From G016756615 sp035556195 (GTDB lineage: Bacteria; Pseudomonadota; Alphaproteobacteria; Rhizobiales; Rhizobiaceae), in assembly GCA_035556195.1 (NCBI GenBank), contig DATMFK010000001.1:124001-188000 (forward strand): a stretch of 64,000 bases of DNA, in the 5' to 3' direction. The translations under genes and the position numbers were made by a program. Every line of letters begins with the position of its first letter. Within the stretch, counting starts at the first letter, position 1. Under the pieces are notes generated by a model. The model was not told the DNA's origin. It saw only the letters and a program-made list of their open reading frames with translations, and searched no databases. Positions 16,977 to 25,916 of the stretch are shown here, piece by piece.

Positions 16977-19169
16977 ATGGGGCATATGGCTTGGGGACAT
17001 GGCTCGGCACGGTGGAGGCGCAATGCGCTCCTGCTGACCGGCGCGGCGGCGGTCGCATTGATGGCGGCACCGGTTCACGCGCAGGAAACGACGATAGCGC
17101 AGCAGCCCGGCGAAACGGCGGGACAGGCCGAACAGGCCGCGCAGACGCAAAACGGCAGCACGGTTCTCGACACGATCACCGTGGTGAGCCGCACCGGCGA
17201 AACGGCAATGGATACCATGGCTTCCGTCAGCCAGGTGAGTGGAGAGCAGTTGGAACGCCGCATGGCGACGACCCCCCAGGAAGTGCTGTTCGGCATCCCG
17301 GGCGTCACGGTGCAGACCGATGCCAAGCGCGCCGCTTCGAGCGTGAACATCCGCGGCCTGCAGGATTTCGGCCGCGTCGCTGTGATCGTGGACGGCGCCC
17401 GCCAGAACTTCCAGCGGTCGGGCCACGGGACACAAAGCCTTTTCTTCATCGACCCGGCTCTTATCCAGCAGGTAGACGTCGTCCGGGGGCCTGTCTCCAA
17501 TACGTACGGCTCGGGCGCCATCGGCGGCGTAGTGTTCTTCGAAACGAAGGACGCCACCGACTTCCTGCTCGACGGTGAGACCTATGCAGGGTCCCTCACC
17601 GGCATGTACGACACCAATGCCGGGGGTTGGACCACGAGCGCGACGGGCGCTTACAAGTTCAACGACGCCGCCGACGTGCTCGCAAATATCGTCTGGCGCG
17701 GCTACGGCGATTACGAAGACGGAGCAGGAGACCGGGTCGTGGGAACCGGCTTCGACGTGCTGAGCGGCATGTTGAAGAGCACGTTGCGCCCGACCGAGAA
17801 CAGCGAACTCAAGCTCGGCTGGGTCGGAACGAAGGAAGACTGGAGCGAAGGCGCCGAGACCTCCGATCTGGACCTCGACCAGAACACCTTCACTGCCCGC
17901 TACAACGTCACCGACGACGAGCAGAGCTGGCTCGATCTGCACGTCAACCTTTCCTACAACAAGGCCGACCTGAACGAGACTTCCAACGTCCCGGTGAGCC
18001 AGTTCGATCCACAAACGGGGCGACGCATCATCATCCCCGCGGGCGCCCAAACCAGCTGGGAGATCGGCACCACCGGTATCGACATCTGGAACACGTCCCG
18101 TTTCGAAACGGGCGTCGTTTCACACGAAGTCACCTACGGGGGCGACTGGGTATTTGACGACGTGACGACGGCCAGCCCGATCGGCGGCAGCGACTTCTAC
18201 ACGCCGTCCGGCAAGCGCACGGTGTGGGGCGCCTATATCCAGGAGAAGCTACGCTACGAGTGGCTCGAAGTCGTCGGCGCTCTCCGCTACGACAGCTACG
18301 ATCTCGACGGAACGACCGGCGACAGCTCGGGCAATCATGTTTCGCCCCGCATCACAGTCGGCGTATCCCCCTTTCAATCCCTGCAGGGACTTCAGTTCTA
18401 CGGAACCTACGCCGAGGGCTATCGCTCACCGAGCATCAGCGAGACGCTCATCAGCGGCCTCCATCCGAATGGTGTAACCTTTCCGTTCCTGCCCAATCCC
18501 AACCTGAAACCGGAAATCGGAAAGACCTGGGAAGGCGGCATCAACTACAGTCAGGACGGTCTTGTCTGGAGCGATGACTCGCTGCGTATCAAGGCCGCCT
18601 ATTTCAACAACAATGTCACCGACTATATCGGCGGCCAGCAGCTTTCGGCCTTCGATCCGACGAGCGGTTGCCCGCTCCGGCCGGACCTCCTGCGCCCGGG
18701 TACCGGCTACATTCCGATCTGCTTCCAGTACCAGAATTTCGCCAAGGCCAAGATCGACGGCTTCGAATTCGAGGCGTTCTACGATTCAGGCAGGTACTTC
18801 GGCGGGGTCTCGGCCTCCATCATCGATGGCTATACGATTTCCAACGACGGTGAGCGGGAAGACCTGCTGACGGTGCCCTCCTCACAGATTACCGCGCAGC
18901 TCGGCATGAGAATGCTCGAAAAGAAGCTGAGCTTCGGTGGCGAGGTGCAGTACAACGCGCCTCCAAAAGGGGCCACGTTCGCAGACGACTATACGCTCGT
19001 GAACGTGTTTGCCAGCTATCAGCCCACGCAGAACTTCCGCCTCGATTTCCGTGCCGACAATCTGTTTGACGTGAAGTACGCCAATCCGCTCAATGCGACG
19101 ACCACCAGTGTCGTCTACGAGCAGGGACTGACCCTGAAGCTCGGCGCAACGGTTCGTTTCGGAGGATAA
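16977..19169 (+). CDS. TonB-dependent haem/haemoglobin outer-membrane receptor
   Basis: 730 residues from ATG 16977 (AAGGAG eight bases upstream). Signal peptide about 1-39 (RRNALLLTGAAAVALMAAPVHAQE); TonB box near TVLDTITVVSRTGE; plug domain with ASSVNIRGLQDFGRVAVIVDG and QQVDVVRGPVSNTYGSGAIGG; then a 22-strand barrel ending in aromatic-basic residues. Haem-receptor hallmarks are present as EGYRSPSI (FRAP-like) and NPNLKPEIGKTWEGG (NPNL). Orthologues in rhizobia are called ShmR, HmuR or BhuR. Divergent from hmuP across an IRO box; followed at four bases by a small secreted protein. Confidence 0.93.
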   Translation: MGHMAWGHGSARWRRNALLLTGAAAVALMAAPVHAQETTIAQQPGETAGQAEQAAQTQNGSTVLDTITVVSRTGETAMDTMASVSQVSGEQLERRMATTPQEVLFGIPGVTVQTDAKRAASSVNIRGLQDFGRVAVIVDGARQNFQRSGHGTQSLFFIDPALIQQVDVVRGPVSNTYGSGAIGGVVFFETKDATDFLLDGETYAGSLTGMYDTNAGGWTTSATGAYKFNDAADVLANIVWRGYGDYEDGAGDRVVGTGFDVLSGMLKSTLRPTENSELKLGWVGTKEDWSEGAETSDLDLDQNTFTARYNVTDDEQSWLDLHVNLSYNKADLNETSNVPVSQFDPQTGRRIIIPAGAQTSWEIGTTGIDIWNTSRFETGVVSHEVTYGGDWVFDDVTTASPIGGSDFYTPSGKRTVWGAYIQEKLRYEWLEVVGALRYDSYDLDGTTGDSSGNHVSPRITVGVSPFQSLQGLQFYGTYAEGYRSPSISETLISGLHPNGVTFPFLPNPNLKPEIGKTWEGGINYSQDGLVWSDDSLRIKAAYFNNNVTDYIGGQQLSAFDPTSGCPLRPDLLRPGTGYIPICFQYQNFAKAKIDGFEFEAFYDSGRYFGGVSASIIDGYTISNDGEREDLLTVPSSQITAQLGMRMLEKKLSFGGEVQYNAPPKGATFADDYTLVNVFASYQPTQNFRLDFRADNLFDVKYANPLNATTTSVVYEQGLTLKLGATVRFGG

Positions 19170-19173
19170 GCAT

Positions 19174-19614
19174 ATGAAGATCGCCGCAAGGGCATTGCTT
19201 CGTTCCCTGGTTTTCGTGATGGCGATGCCGCTTGCGGGGGGATCGGCGCTGGCGCAGGAAGCGGCGCCCGCCCTTCATCTCGAACTCAACGCCGTGCAGC
19301 CCTCCGACAAGGGCTGCAGGCTTACCTTCGTCGTCAACAACCGTCTCGGCGCTGACCTCGAACGGGTTGCCTTCGAGCTGGCACTGTTCAACGAGGCCGG
19401 CGCGGTCGACAGGCTTACCGTGCTCGCCTTCAAGGAAATGCCCGCGGGCAAGACCAAAGTCAGCCGCTTCGACATAGCCGGAGCCGACTGCGCCAAGCTG
19501 TCGCGCGTTCTGATCAACGAGGCGACGGAATGCGTTGGTACCGGAATAGAACCGGCCTCCTGCATGCGCCGTCTCGAGGCCACGACCAAGACCGGAATCG
19601 CCTTCGGCTTGTAA
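19174..19614 (+). CDS. Secreted four-cysteine protein of unknown function, haem locus
   Basis: 146 residues. Signal peptide RALLRSLVFVMAMPLAGGSALAQE (cleavage near 28), so the mature part of about 118 residues is periplasmic. It contains LELNAVQPSDKGCRLTFVVNNRLGADLERVAFELALFNEAGAVDRL, which reads like a small beta-sandwich with paired strands, and four cysteines (GCRL, DCAK, ECVG, SCMR) that could form two disulfides or bind a ligand. It begins four bases after the receptor stop, so it is cotranscribed and probably assists haem uptake. I know no assigned function for it; a chaperone or periplasmic haem shuttle are guesses. Confidence 0.8.
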   Translation: MKIAARALLRSLVFVMAMPLAGGSALAQEAAPALHLELNAVQPSDKGCRLTFVVNNRLGADLERVAFELALFNEAGAVDRLTVLAFKEMPAGKTKVSRFDIAGADCAKLSRVLINEATECVGTGIEPASCMRRLEATTKTGIAFGL

Positions 19615-19639
19615 GAGCCGAAATCAAGGAGAAAGCACC

Positions 19640-19876
19640 GTGCTCCTCACCCGCCTTCACGCCATCGCCGCTCCCCGTGGCGACGGCCTTCGCCCGGAAC
19701 TCGCCGATATGTTGGGTCAATTCGCGGCGACGATCGATGCAGGGCCGAAGCTCGTCGACCTCGCCGCGTATCGCGGCGAAAGCCTCGTCCAGTCCGGTCC
19801 TCACCCCGCGCCTGCGCGGCACGCAGCCTTGCCCGACGGCGTGATCCCCTTCCCCGCGGGAAGACGAAACAAGTAG
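19640..19876 (+). CDS. Small protein of unknown function, haem locus
   Basis: 78 residues starting at a GTG with AAGGAG eight bases upstream. No signal peptide, membrane span or Cys; the N-terminal half RPELADMLGQFAATIDAGPKLVDLAAYRG could form two helices and the C-terminus is Pro/Arg-rich. It lies 25 bases after the secreted four-Cys protein and 40 bases before the haem monooxygenase, so it is inside the same haem operon. Function not recognised. Confidence 0.65.
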   Translation: MLLTRLHAIAAPRGDGLRPELADMLGQFAATIDAGPKLVDLAAYRGESLVQSGPHPAPARHAALPDGVIPFPAGRRNK

Positions 19877-19916
19877 CCACAGGGAATAGTCGCCTTAGGG
19901 CGTGGAAAGGAAACCT

Positions 19917-20231
19917 ATGTACATCGCCATGAACCGCTTCAAGGTGCAGAACGGGTCCGAGCAGGCTTTCGAGGATGTCTGGAAGAACCGCGATTCCTCG
20001 CTGGCCCAAATGAAAGGCTTCAAGGAATTCCATCTCTTGCGTGGGCCGGTGAACGAAGCGGAAGCCTATACGCTCTACGCCTCGCACGCGGTCTGGGAGA
20101 GCCATGAGGATTTCGTCGCCTGGACCAAGTCCGAGAACTTCCGCGCCGCCCACAAGAACGCCGGCCAGAACAAGGTCCTCTATGTCGGCCACCCGCAGTT
20201 CGAGGGATTCTCGGTCGTGGAAGGGGCGTGA
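19917..20231 (+). CDS. hmuQ: IsdG/HmuQ-type haem-degrading monooxygenase
   Basis: 104 residues from ATG 19917 (AAAGGA upstream). Ferredoxin-like ABM-fold protein with the haem-degrading triad of the IsdG family: Asn6 in MYIAMNRF, Trp69 in FVAWTKSENF and His79 in RAAHKNAG; the Trp-His spacing of ten equals that of IsdG. Rhizobial HmuQ/HmuD use this fold to open the haem ring and release iron. Last gene of the receptor operon. The triad and context make an antibiotic-biosynthesis monooxygenase role unlikely. Confidence 0.9.
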   Translation: MYIAMNRFKVQNGSEQAFEDVWKNRDSSLAQMKGFKEFHLLRGPVNEAEAYTLYASHAVWESHEDFVAWTKSENFRAAHKNAGQNKVLYVGHPQFEGFSVVEGA

Positions 20232-20251
20232 GAGAGCCGATCGCATAGGAC

Positions 20252-20438
20252 GCGACTGTCGCGGCAAGCCCCTCACTGTCCTGCCGGACATCTCTCCCCG
20301 CACGCGGGGAGAGAGTCGATTTCATCCGGGCTTTCGCCAGTCGTCACCGTTACCGGTTTGCGAAGCCAAAGCGGCCGACGTCTCTCTCCCCGCTAGCGGG
20401 GAGAGATGTCCGGCAGGACAGTGAGGGGCGACAGTCGC
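20252..20438. repeat. Long inverted repeat pair (palindromic intergenic element)
   Basis: Two arms of about 60 bases in inverted orientation flank a central spacer of roughly 60 bases. Each arm carries GTCCTGCCGGACATCTCTCC and an inner hairpin (CTCTCCCCGC/GCGGGGAGAG). The left arm has a GGCAA insertion that the right arm lacks. The same core recurs at 43635-43792. It lies between convergent hmuQ and putA and may end transcription from both sides. Confidence 0.8.
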
Positions 20439-20470
20439 TTCATCTTCACCCGTATCTCTTGCCGTTCCCC

Positions 20471-23400
20471 CTACGCCGTTGCCAGCAGGCTGGCATTTCC
20501 GCCGGCCGCCGTGGTGTCCACGCAGACGGCGCGCTCATGGGCATAGGCGGCGGGGTATATTTTCTCCGCGACAAGCGGCACGATCGCGCCCTTGCGGGCG
20601 GCGAGCGCCTGCCGCAGCGGCCTGAGCGCTTCCAATGAGGCCGAGCAGGCGACGACATCGATCGCCAGCTCCTGCAACGCCGAGGCCGCGATCGTTCCGT
20701 CGATCGCCGCCAGCGGAAGACCTTTGCCGGTCAGCGTCTGGAGCGCGGCCGGCGCTCCCGGCGCCACGGCCAGCACGGCATTGCCCGCCGCCAGCGCCTG
20801 GATCGCCTGGGCCAGCAGGGTCTCACCGTCCGGGCCCAGGCAAAGCACGCGCCCGCGCGGCATGAGCGACAGCGTGTTGGCCTCACCGGTCGGGCCGGGA
20901 AGATCGGCCTGGCCGTATTCCACGGCAGCGGCGGCGGCCACCGCTTCCGCCCCCTTGCCGCGCAGATGCTTGCGCAGGATGGCGATGCGATCGCCGCGCG
21001 TGCTCCAGCCACCGAGCGACGGGGCGAGAAGATGATCGGAAAGCGCCGTTGCGCTCACCTCGGGCGCTGACTGCATCTCGCCGCCGGCTGCGGGAGCCTT
21101 GCGGAAACGACGCAGGTAGTGGGGACCGCCGGCCTTCGGGCCAGTGCCTGAAAGCCCCTCGCCGCCGAAAGGCTGGGAGCCGACGACCGCACCGATCTGG
21201 TTCCGGTTGACATAGATATTGCCGGCATGGATGCCGTCGACGAAGTGCTGGACCCTGTCCTCGATGCGCGTATGGAGACCGAAGGTCAGTCCGTAACCCT
21301 TGCGGTTGATCGCGGAGATGACCTCGTCGATCTGCTCCGCCTCGAACGTCGCGACATGGAGCACCGGACCGAAGACTTCGCGCTCCATTTCCCCGATGCC
21401 TTTCACTTTCAGCAATTGCGGGGACACGAAGCGTCCGTCGGCGGGAGCGTCCCGCTTGGCGATCAGCCGGCCCTTCTCCTCCATCGCATTGGCATAGTCG
21501 GCGATCGACTGCCTGGCTTCGTCGTCGATGACAGGTCCGACATCGGTCGAGATCTTCCAGGGGTCGCCGACCGACAGTTCCTCCATGGCGCCCGTCAACA
21601 TCTCCAGCACCTTCTTCTCCACGTCCCTCTGAACGTAGAGGACACGCAACGCGGAGCAGCGCTGCCCAGCGCTCTGGAAGGACGAGGCGAGGATGTCGCG
21701 AACCGCCTGTTCCGGCAAAGCGGTGGAGTCGACGATCATCGCGTTGAGGCCGCCGGTCTCGGCGATCAGCATCGCGTCCGGCGCGGCGGTTTCGGCGAGT
21801 TGGCGCTCGATCAGTTTCGCGACTTCGGTCGAGCCGGTGAAACAGACACCCGCTATGCGCGGATCGGCCGTCAGCAGTGCGCCCACCGAAGGCCCGTCCC
21901 CTGGCAGGAGCTGGACGACGTCCTCGGGAATCCCGGCCTCTCGCAGCAGTGCCACCGCCCGTGCGGCGATCAACGGCGTCTGCTCGGCCGGCTTGGCAAT
22001 GACGGCGTTGCCGCTGACGAGTGCAGCCGCGATCTGGCCTGTGAAAATCGCCAGGGGAAAGTTCCAGGGTGAGATGCACGCGATGACGCCGCGCGCCTGG
22101 GTCCCTGGCTCTGCCCTGCCGGCCTCGGCCGCATAGTAGCGCAGGAAGTCGACTGCCTCGCGCACTTCGGAAACCCCATCGGCAAGCGTCTTGCCGGCCT
22201 CCCGCGTCGCAAGCGCGAAGAACTCGATCGCATTCGCCTCGTAGAGATCGGCCGCGCGGTCGAGTATCGCCGCGCGCTCGGCAACCGGACGATCCGCCCA
22301 GCGCGGCTGCGCCTCGACAGCGGCGCCGATCGCAAGGGGAACCTGCTCCGCGCTCGCCTCGTACACAGTTCCGACGACCTCGTTCGGATTGGCGGGGTTG
22401 AGGATCTTGCGAGGTTTGCAGTCGCCTGCCGCGCGCGTGACGGGCTTGGCCGACCAGCGGTCGGGACCGGCGAAATGGGCGCGTCCCTCCTCGATCGTCG
22501 CGAGCGTCACGGGATCGGTGATGTCCCAGCCCTTGGAATTGCGTCGGCCCGCGCCGAAAATCTCGGAGGGCCGGGGGATCGCCGGATTGGCGGCGGGGCC
22601 CTGGAGGGCGATGGTTTCGAACGGATCGCGCGCGATCTCCTCCGGCTCCACCTCCTCGTCGACGATCTGATGCACGAAGGACGAGTTGGCTCCGTTCTCC
22701 AGGAGGCGGCGCACGAGATAGGCAAGCAGATCGGAATGCGCGCCCACGGGAGCGTAGATGCGGCAACGCGTGCCTTCGGCCTGGCGGACGGTCTCGTGCA
22801 AGGCTTCGCCCATGCCGTGCAGGCGCTGGAATTCGAACCTGTCGCGATCCCCCGCCATGGCGAGCACCGCCGCCACGGTATGGGCATTGTGTGTGGCCAG
22901 TTGCGGATAGATACGATCCGTCATCGACAGGAGCTTGCGCGCATTGGCGATGTAGGAGACGTCGGTATTGGGTTTGCGCGTGAAGACCGGGTAGCCGGAA
23001 AGGCCCATCGTCTGGGCGCGTTTGATCTCGGTGTCCCAATAGGCGCCCTTGACCAGGCGCACCATGATCTTGCGATCGAGCTTCTCGGCGAGCGCGTAAA
23101 GCCAATCGATCACGAAGGAAGCGCGCGGTCCGTAGGCCTGGACGACGACACCGAACCCCTCCCAGTCGGCGAGCCGCGGATCGGAAAGCACGCGTTCGAT
23201 GACGTCGAGCGAAAGATCAAGACGGTCGGCTTCCTCCGCGTCGACGTTGAGGCCCATCCGCGCCTCCCGCGCCGCAAGCGCCAGCGAGAGGAGGCGTTCG
23301 GCCATGACCGGCAGCATGGTATCCTTCTGCGATACCTCGTAGCGCGGATGGATCGCCGAAAGCTTCACCGAGATGCCTGGATTCCTGCGGATATCGGCGC

Positions 23401-24088
23401 CGACGGACGAACCCTTCAGGGACGAAATCGCGTCCGCATAGGCCTTGTGATAGCGCAGCGCGTCGGCCTCCGTGCGGGCAGCCTCGCCGAGCATGTCGTA
23501 GGAGTAGAGATAGCCCTTGGAGGTCATGGGCCTGCCGCGCTTCAGCGCCTCGGCGATGGTGCGTCCGAGCACGAACTGCTCGCCCATTTCGCGCATGGCG
23601 GCGGCGACGGCCGTGCGGATGACGGGCTCGCCAAGCCGGCGAACCAGGCCGCGCAGGGTCTTCTCGATACCGCCCTCGCCTTCGTCGAGCACCTTGCCCG
23701 TCAGCATGAGCGCCCAGGTCGAGGCGTTGACGAAGATCGAGCTCGACCCGCCGGAATGAGCCGACCAGTCATGCGGAGCGATCTTGTCGCGGATGAGGTC
23801 GTCCATGGTCTCGGTATCCGGGACACGCAACAGCGCTTCGGCGAGGCACATCAGCGCCACGCCCTCCCTCGTCGAAAGGCCGTAGGCTTTGAGGAAGACT
23901 TCCATCAGGCGCGGATCGGCGGAGGCCCGGACCGCCCGAACGAGATCGGTTGCCCGCTTCGAGATCCCCGCGCGGTCGGACTCCGAGAGGTTGGCGAGCT
24001 TCTCCAGGCGCGCCAGCGCCGCCGCCTCGTCGGGCAGATAGTTGGCCCTCATCTCGCTTCGGATGGCATCGAGTTTCTGCGCAGGCAT
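20471..24088 (-). CDS. putA: Bifunctional proline dehydrogenase / L-glutamate gamma-semialdehyde dehydrogenase
   Basis: Oxidises proline to glutamate in two steps with FAD and NAD. From ATG 24088 the protein has 1205 residues. PRODH barrel (about 130-470): RLVKGAYWDTEIKRAQ, ATHNAHTV, RIYAPVGAHSDLLAYLVRRL. P5C dehydrogenase (about 520-980): ISPWNFPLAIFTGQIAAAL, catalytic Glu in ETGGLNAM and Cys in SAGQRCSALRVLY. The last 200 residues form the extra ALDH-like C-terminal domain of long PutAs. There is no N-terminal ribbon-helix-helix, so this PutA is not a DNA-binding repressor; control falls to the divergent Lrp-type gene. A 21-codon N-terminal extension of the frame has no support. Confidence 0.96.
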   Translation of the reverse strand: MPAQKLDAIRSEMRANYLPDEAAALARLEKLANLSESDRAGISKRATDLVRAVRASADPRLMEVFLKAYGLSTREGVALMCLAEALLRVPDTETMDDLIRDKIAPHDWSAHSGGSSSIFVNASTWALMLTGKVLDEGEGGIEKTLRGLVRRLGEPVIRTAVAAAMREMGEQFVLGRTIAEALKRGRPMTSKGYLYSYDMLGEAARTEADALRYHKAYADAISSLKGSSVGADIRRNPGISVKLSAIHPRYEVSQKDTMLPVMAERLLSLALAAREARMGLNVDAEEADRLDLSLDVIERVLSDPRLADWEGFGVVVQAYGPRASFVIDWLYALAEKLDRKIMVRLVKGAYWDTEIKRAQTMGLSGYPVFTRKPNTDVSYIANARKLLSMTDRIYPQLATHNAHTVAAVLAMAGDRDRFEFQRLHGMGEALHETVRQAEGTRCRIYAPVGAHSDLLAYLVRRLLENGANSSFVHQIVDEEVEPEEIARDPFETIALQGPAANPAIPRPSEIFGAGRRNSKGWDITDPVTLATIEEGRAHFAGPDRWSAKPVTRAAGDCKPRKILNPANPNEVVGTVYEASAEQVPLAIGAAVEAQPRWADRPVAERAAILDRAADLYEANAIEFFALATREAGKTLADGVSEVREAVDFLRYYAAEAGRAEPGTQARGVIACISPWNFPLAIFTGQIAAALVSGNAVIAKPAEQTPLIAARAVALLREAGIPEDVVQLLPGDGPSVGALLTADPRIAGVCFTGSTEVAKLIERQLAETAAPDAMLIAETGGLNAMIVDSTALPEQAVRDILASSFQSAGQRCSALRVLYVQRDVEKKVLEMLTGAMEELSVGDPWKISTDVGPVIDDEARQSIADYANAMEEKGRLIAKRDAPADGRFVSPQLLKVKGIGEMEREVFGPVLHVATFEAEQIDEVISAINRKGYGLTFGLHTRIEDRVQHFVDGIHAGNIYVNRNQIGAVVGSQPFGGEGLSGTGPKAGGPHYLRRFRKAPAAGGEMQSAPEVSATALSDHLLAPSLGGWSTRGDRIAILRKHLRGKGAEAVAAAAAVEYGQADLPGPTGEANTLSLMPRGRVLCLGPDGETLLAQAIQALAAGNAVLAVAPGAPAALQTLTGKGLPLAAIDGTIAASALQELAIDVVACSASLEALRPLRQALAARKGAIVPLVAEKIYPAAYAHERAVCVDTTAAGGNASLLATA

Positions 24089-24252
24089 GACAATCCCCGT
24101 CGGGCAGCGTGAGAGTGATCCGGAATCCGCCCGGCAGCAAGCCGGGACCACCGCTCTATATCATGCCGCACCGACGACCCCGGACCAAAAATTTGCCGGG
24201 TGCAGTTCATTCGTTCTATGATAAGCGTCAAGTTTCGGCGTAATGGACTATA

Positions 24253-24711
24253 ATGCTCATGAATTCAGATCAGTTGGACCGCATCGATCGCGGCATTCTG
24301 GCCGCGCTGGCGAGCGACGGGCGGCTTTCCATGGCCGAGCTCGCGCAAAAGGTCGGCCTTTCCAAGACCCCGGTCCAGGCCAGGGTGAAGCGGCTGGAAA
24401 ACGAAGGCTTCATCCGGGGATACTCCGCGGTCATCGACCGCGAACGCATGGGGGAAGGCCATGTCGCCTTCGTCCAGGTGAAGCTGTCGGACACCCGCTC
24501 GGCCGCGCTGAACGCCTTCAACCGCGCCGTGCAGGGAGTACCGGAAATCGAGCAATGCCATATGATGGCGGCGAGTTTCGACTATCTGCTGAAAATCCGC
24601 ACGCGAGACATCGCCGCCTACCGCAAAGTGCTGGGCGAGCGGATCTCGTCGCTGCCTCACGTGGCCCAGACGTCGACCTTCGTGGCCATGGAGACGGTCA
24701 AGGACCGGTAG
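24253..24711 (+). CDS. putR: Lrp/AsnC-family regulator, probably proline-responsive PutR
   Basis: 152 residues: N-terminal helix-turn-helix (LDRIDRGILAALASDGRLSM then AELAQKVGLSKTPVQARVKRLENEG) and a C-terminal RAM ligand domain (FVQVKLSDTRSAALNAF). Lrp-type PutR proteins next to and divergent from putA activate it with proline in alphaproteobacteria, and this arrangement is the same. ATG 24253 or 24259 are both possible; homology to Lrp N-termini favours the second. Its stop codon directly abuts the stop of the converging peroxidase gene (TAG|CTA). Confidence 0.88.
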   Translation: MLMNSDQLDRIDRGILAALASDGRLSMAELAQKVGLSKTPVQARVKRLENEGFIRGYSAVIDRERMGEGHVAFVQVKLSDTRSAALNAFNRAVQGVPEIEQCHMMAASFDYLLKIRTRDIAAYRKVLGERISSLPHVAQTSTFVAMETVKDR

Positions 24712-25914
24712 CTATTCCGAGAGGGTCCCGAGAAAAGCGATCAGGGCCGCGCGCTCGCGGTCGGAGATCCTGAGCGGCGCCAGCTCGGAGTGTCCGTCGG
24801 GACTGGCGGGGGCCCTTTCGTAATGGTCGAGCACCTCGTCCAGGGTGGCGAACTGGCCAGAATGCATATAGGGCGGGCGGGACGCCGCGCCGCGGAGAGA
24901 GGGCGTCTTGAAGGCGCGCTTGAGCTCAGGCCCCTCCCCGACCATGAATTTCAATTCAGTGCAGTCCTGCGGTCGCGCATCGCTGTAGCGGCCCAGGCAA
25001 TTGAAGGGATCGGCAAGCACCAGTTTTGCGCCCGCTTCCCGGCCCATGTCCTCGGGCAGGCCGGGAACGGGCGGCACGCCGGTATTGTGGAAATGATCGT
25101 CGGTGAAGCGCGGCCCGTTATGGCACGTGATGCAATTGCCTCGGCCGATGAACAGCCTCAGACCGTATAATTCCTGGTCGGTCAGGGCGGCATCGCCCTC
25201 GGGATGGCGCCCAGCCTCGATCGCGTCGGCGAAACGGTCGAACCGTGTCGGCTGGTGGACGATGCTCCGCTCGAAAGCGGCGATCGCCTTGCCGAGGTTC
25301 GAAAACACCCGATCCACCGCGGTGCGCTGGTCGTCGCTCATCCCCGCCCAGGCCGCCCTCTCCCTCGCCTCTCCGAACGGACCGGCATTGGCGGGCAGCG
25401 TCGAAAGGTCCGGCAGCGGCCCGAAGATGCGCTCGTAGCGGCTCGCGAAATTGTTGCGGATGAAATGGGCATAGGCGGTGCGGTCCACGCCATGTTCGCG
25501 TGCATCCTCCATGGGCGCCAGGGCCTGCGCCCACAGGCTGTCGCGCCGCCCGTCCCAGAACAGGAAGGGGGAACGGGCGGCGTCCGCGAGCGGCATGGAG
25601 CGCCGATTGGTCATGGCGAGCCCGACCGACCGCGGCCGATCGTCCTGGAATTGCCGGTCGATCAGATGGCAGGTCGCACAGGCGACCGTTCCACTGCGGC
25701 TCATCCGCTGGTCGAAGAACAAGGTCGCGCCGAAAGCCGCGGCCAACGGGTCGTCCGCGAAGCGGTTGCTCGGGTCGGCCGGCAAGGCAGGCAACTGGGA
25801 CAGGGACAGCGAGGCGATGGTGCTCTTTTCCGCCTCGCTCAACTCGGCAGGCCGACATGCCGCGCCCGCGAACATAAGCACAAGCAGCAAACAGACGGTC
25901 CAGTACCTGCCCAT
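24712..25914 (-). CDS. Di-haem cytochrome c peroxidase / MauG-like protein
   Basis: 400 residues with a lipoprotein-like signal (LLLVLMFAGAACRP, Cys about 20). Two haem-binding motifs, CATCH near residue 82 and CITCH near residue 245, define the CcpA/MauG superfamily; KTPSLRGAASRPPYMHSGQFATLDEV towards the C-terminus is the usual closing block. It would reduce peroxide or oxidise a partner protein in the periplasm. The start at 25914 is three bases from the stop of the upstream gene; the frame runs back to 26460 but only overlaps that gene. The partner encoded upstream and the true substrate are unknown. Confidence 0.88.
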   Translation of the reverse strand: MGRYWTVCLLLVLMFAGAACRPAELSEAEKSTIASLSLSQLPALPADPSNRFADDPLAAAFGATLFFDQRMSRSGTVACATCHLIDRQFQDDRPRSVGLAMTNRRSMPLADAARSPFLFWDGRRDSLWAQALAPMEDAREHGVDRTAYAHFIRNNFASRYERIFGPLPDLSTLPANAGPFGEARERAAWAGMSDDQRTAVDRVFSNLGKAIAAFERSIVHQPTRFDRFADAIEAGRHPEGDAALTDQELYGLRLFIGRGNCITCHNGPRFTDDHFHNTGVPPVPGLPEDMGREAGAKLVLADPFNCLGRYSDARPQDCTELKFMVGEGPELKRAFKTPSLRGAASRPPYMHSGQFATLDEVLDHYERAPASPDGHSELAPLRISDRERAALIAFLGTLSE

Positions 25915-25916
25915 GG

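Noticed and set aside
22475..24112. A 545-codon plus-strand frame opposite putA
   Set aside because: Antisense shadow; putA motifs are intact on the other strand and the frame shows no recognisable domain or ribosome site.
24249..24254. TATAAT at the putR start as its -10 box
   Set aside because: It overlaps the ATG at 24253 and no -35 lies at the right distance; transcription from it would begin after both candidate start codons.
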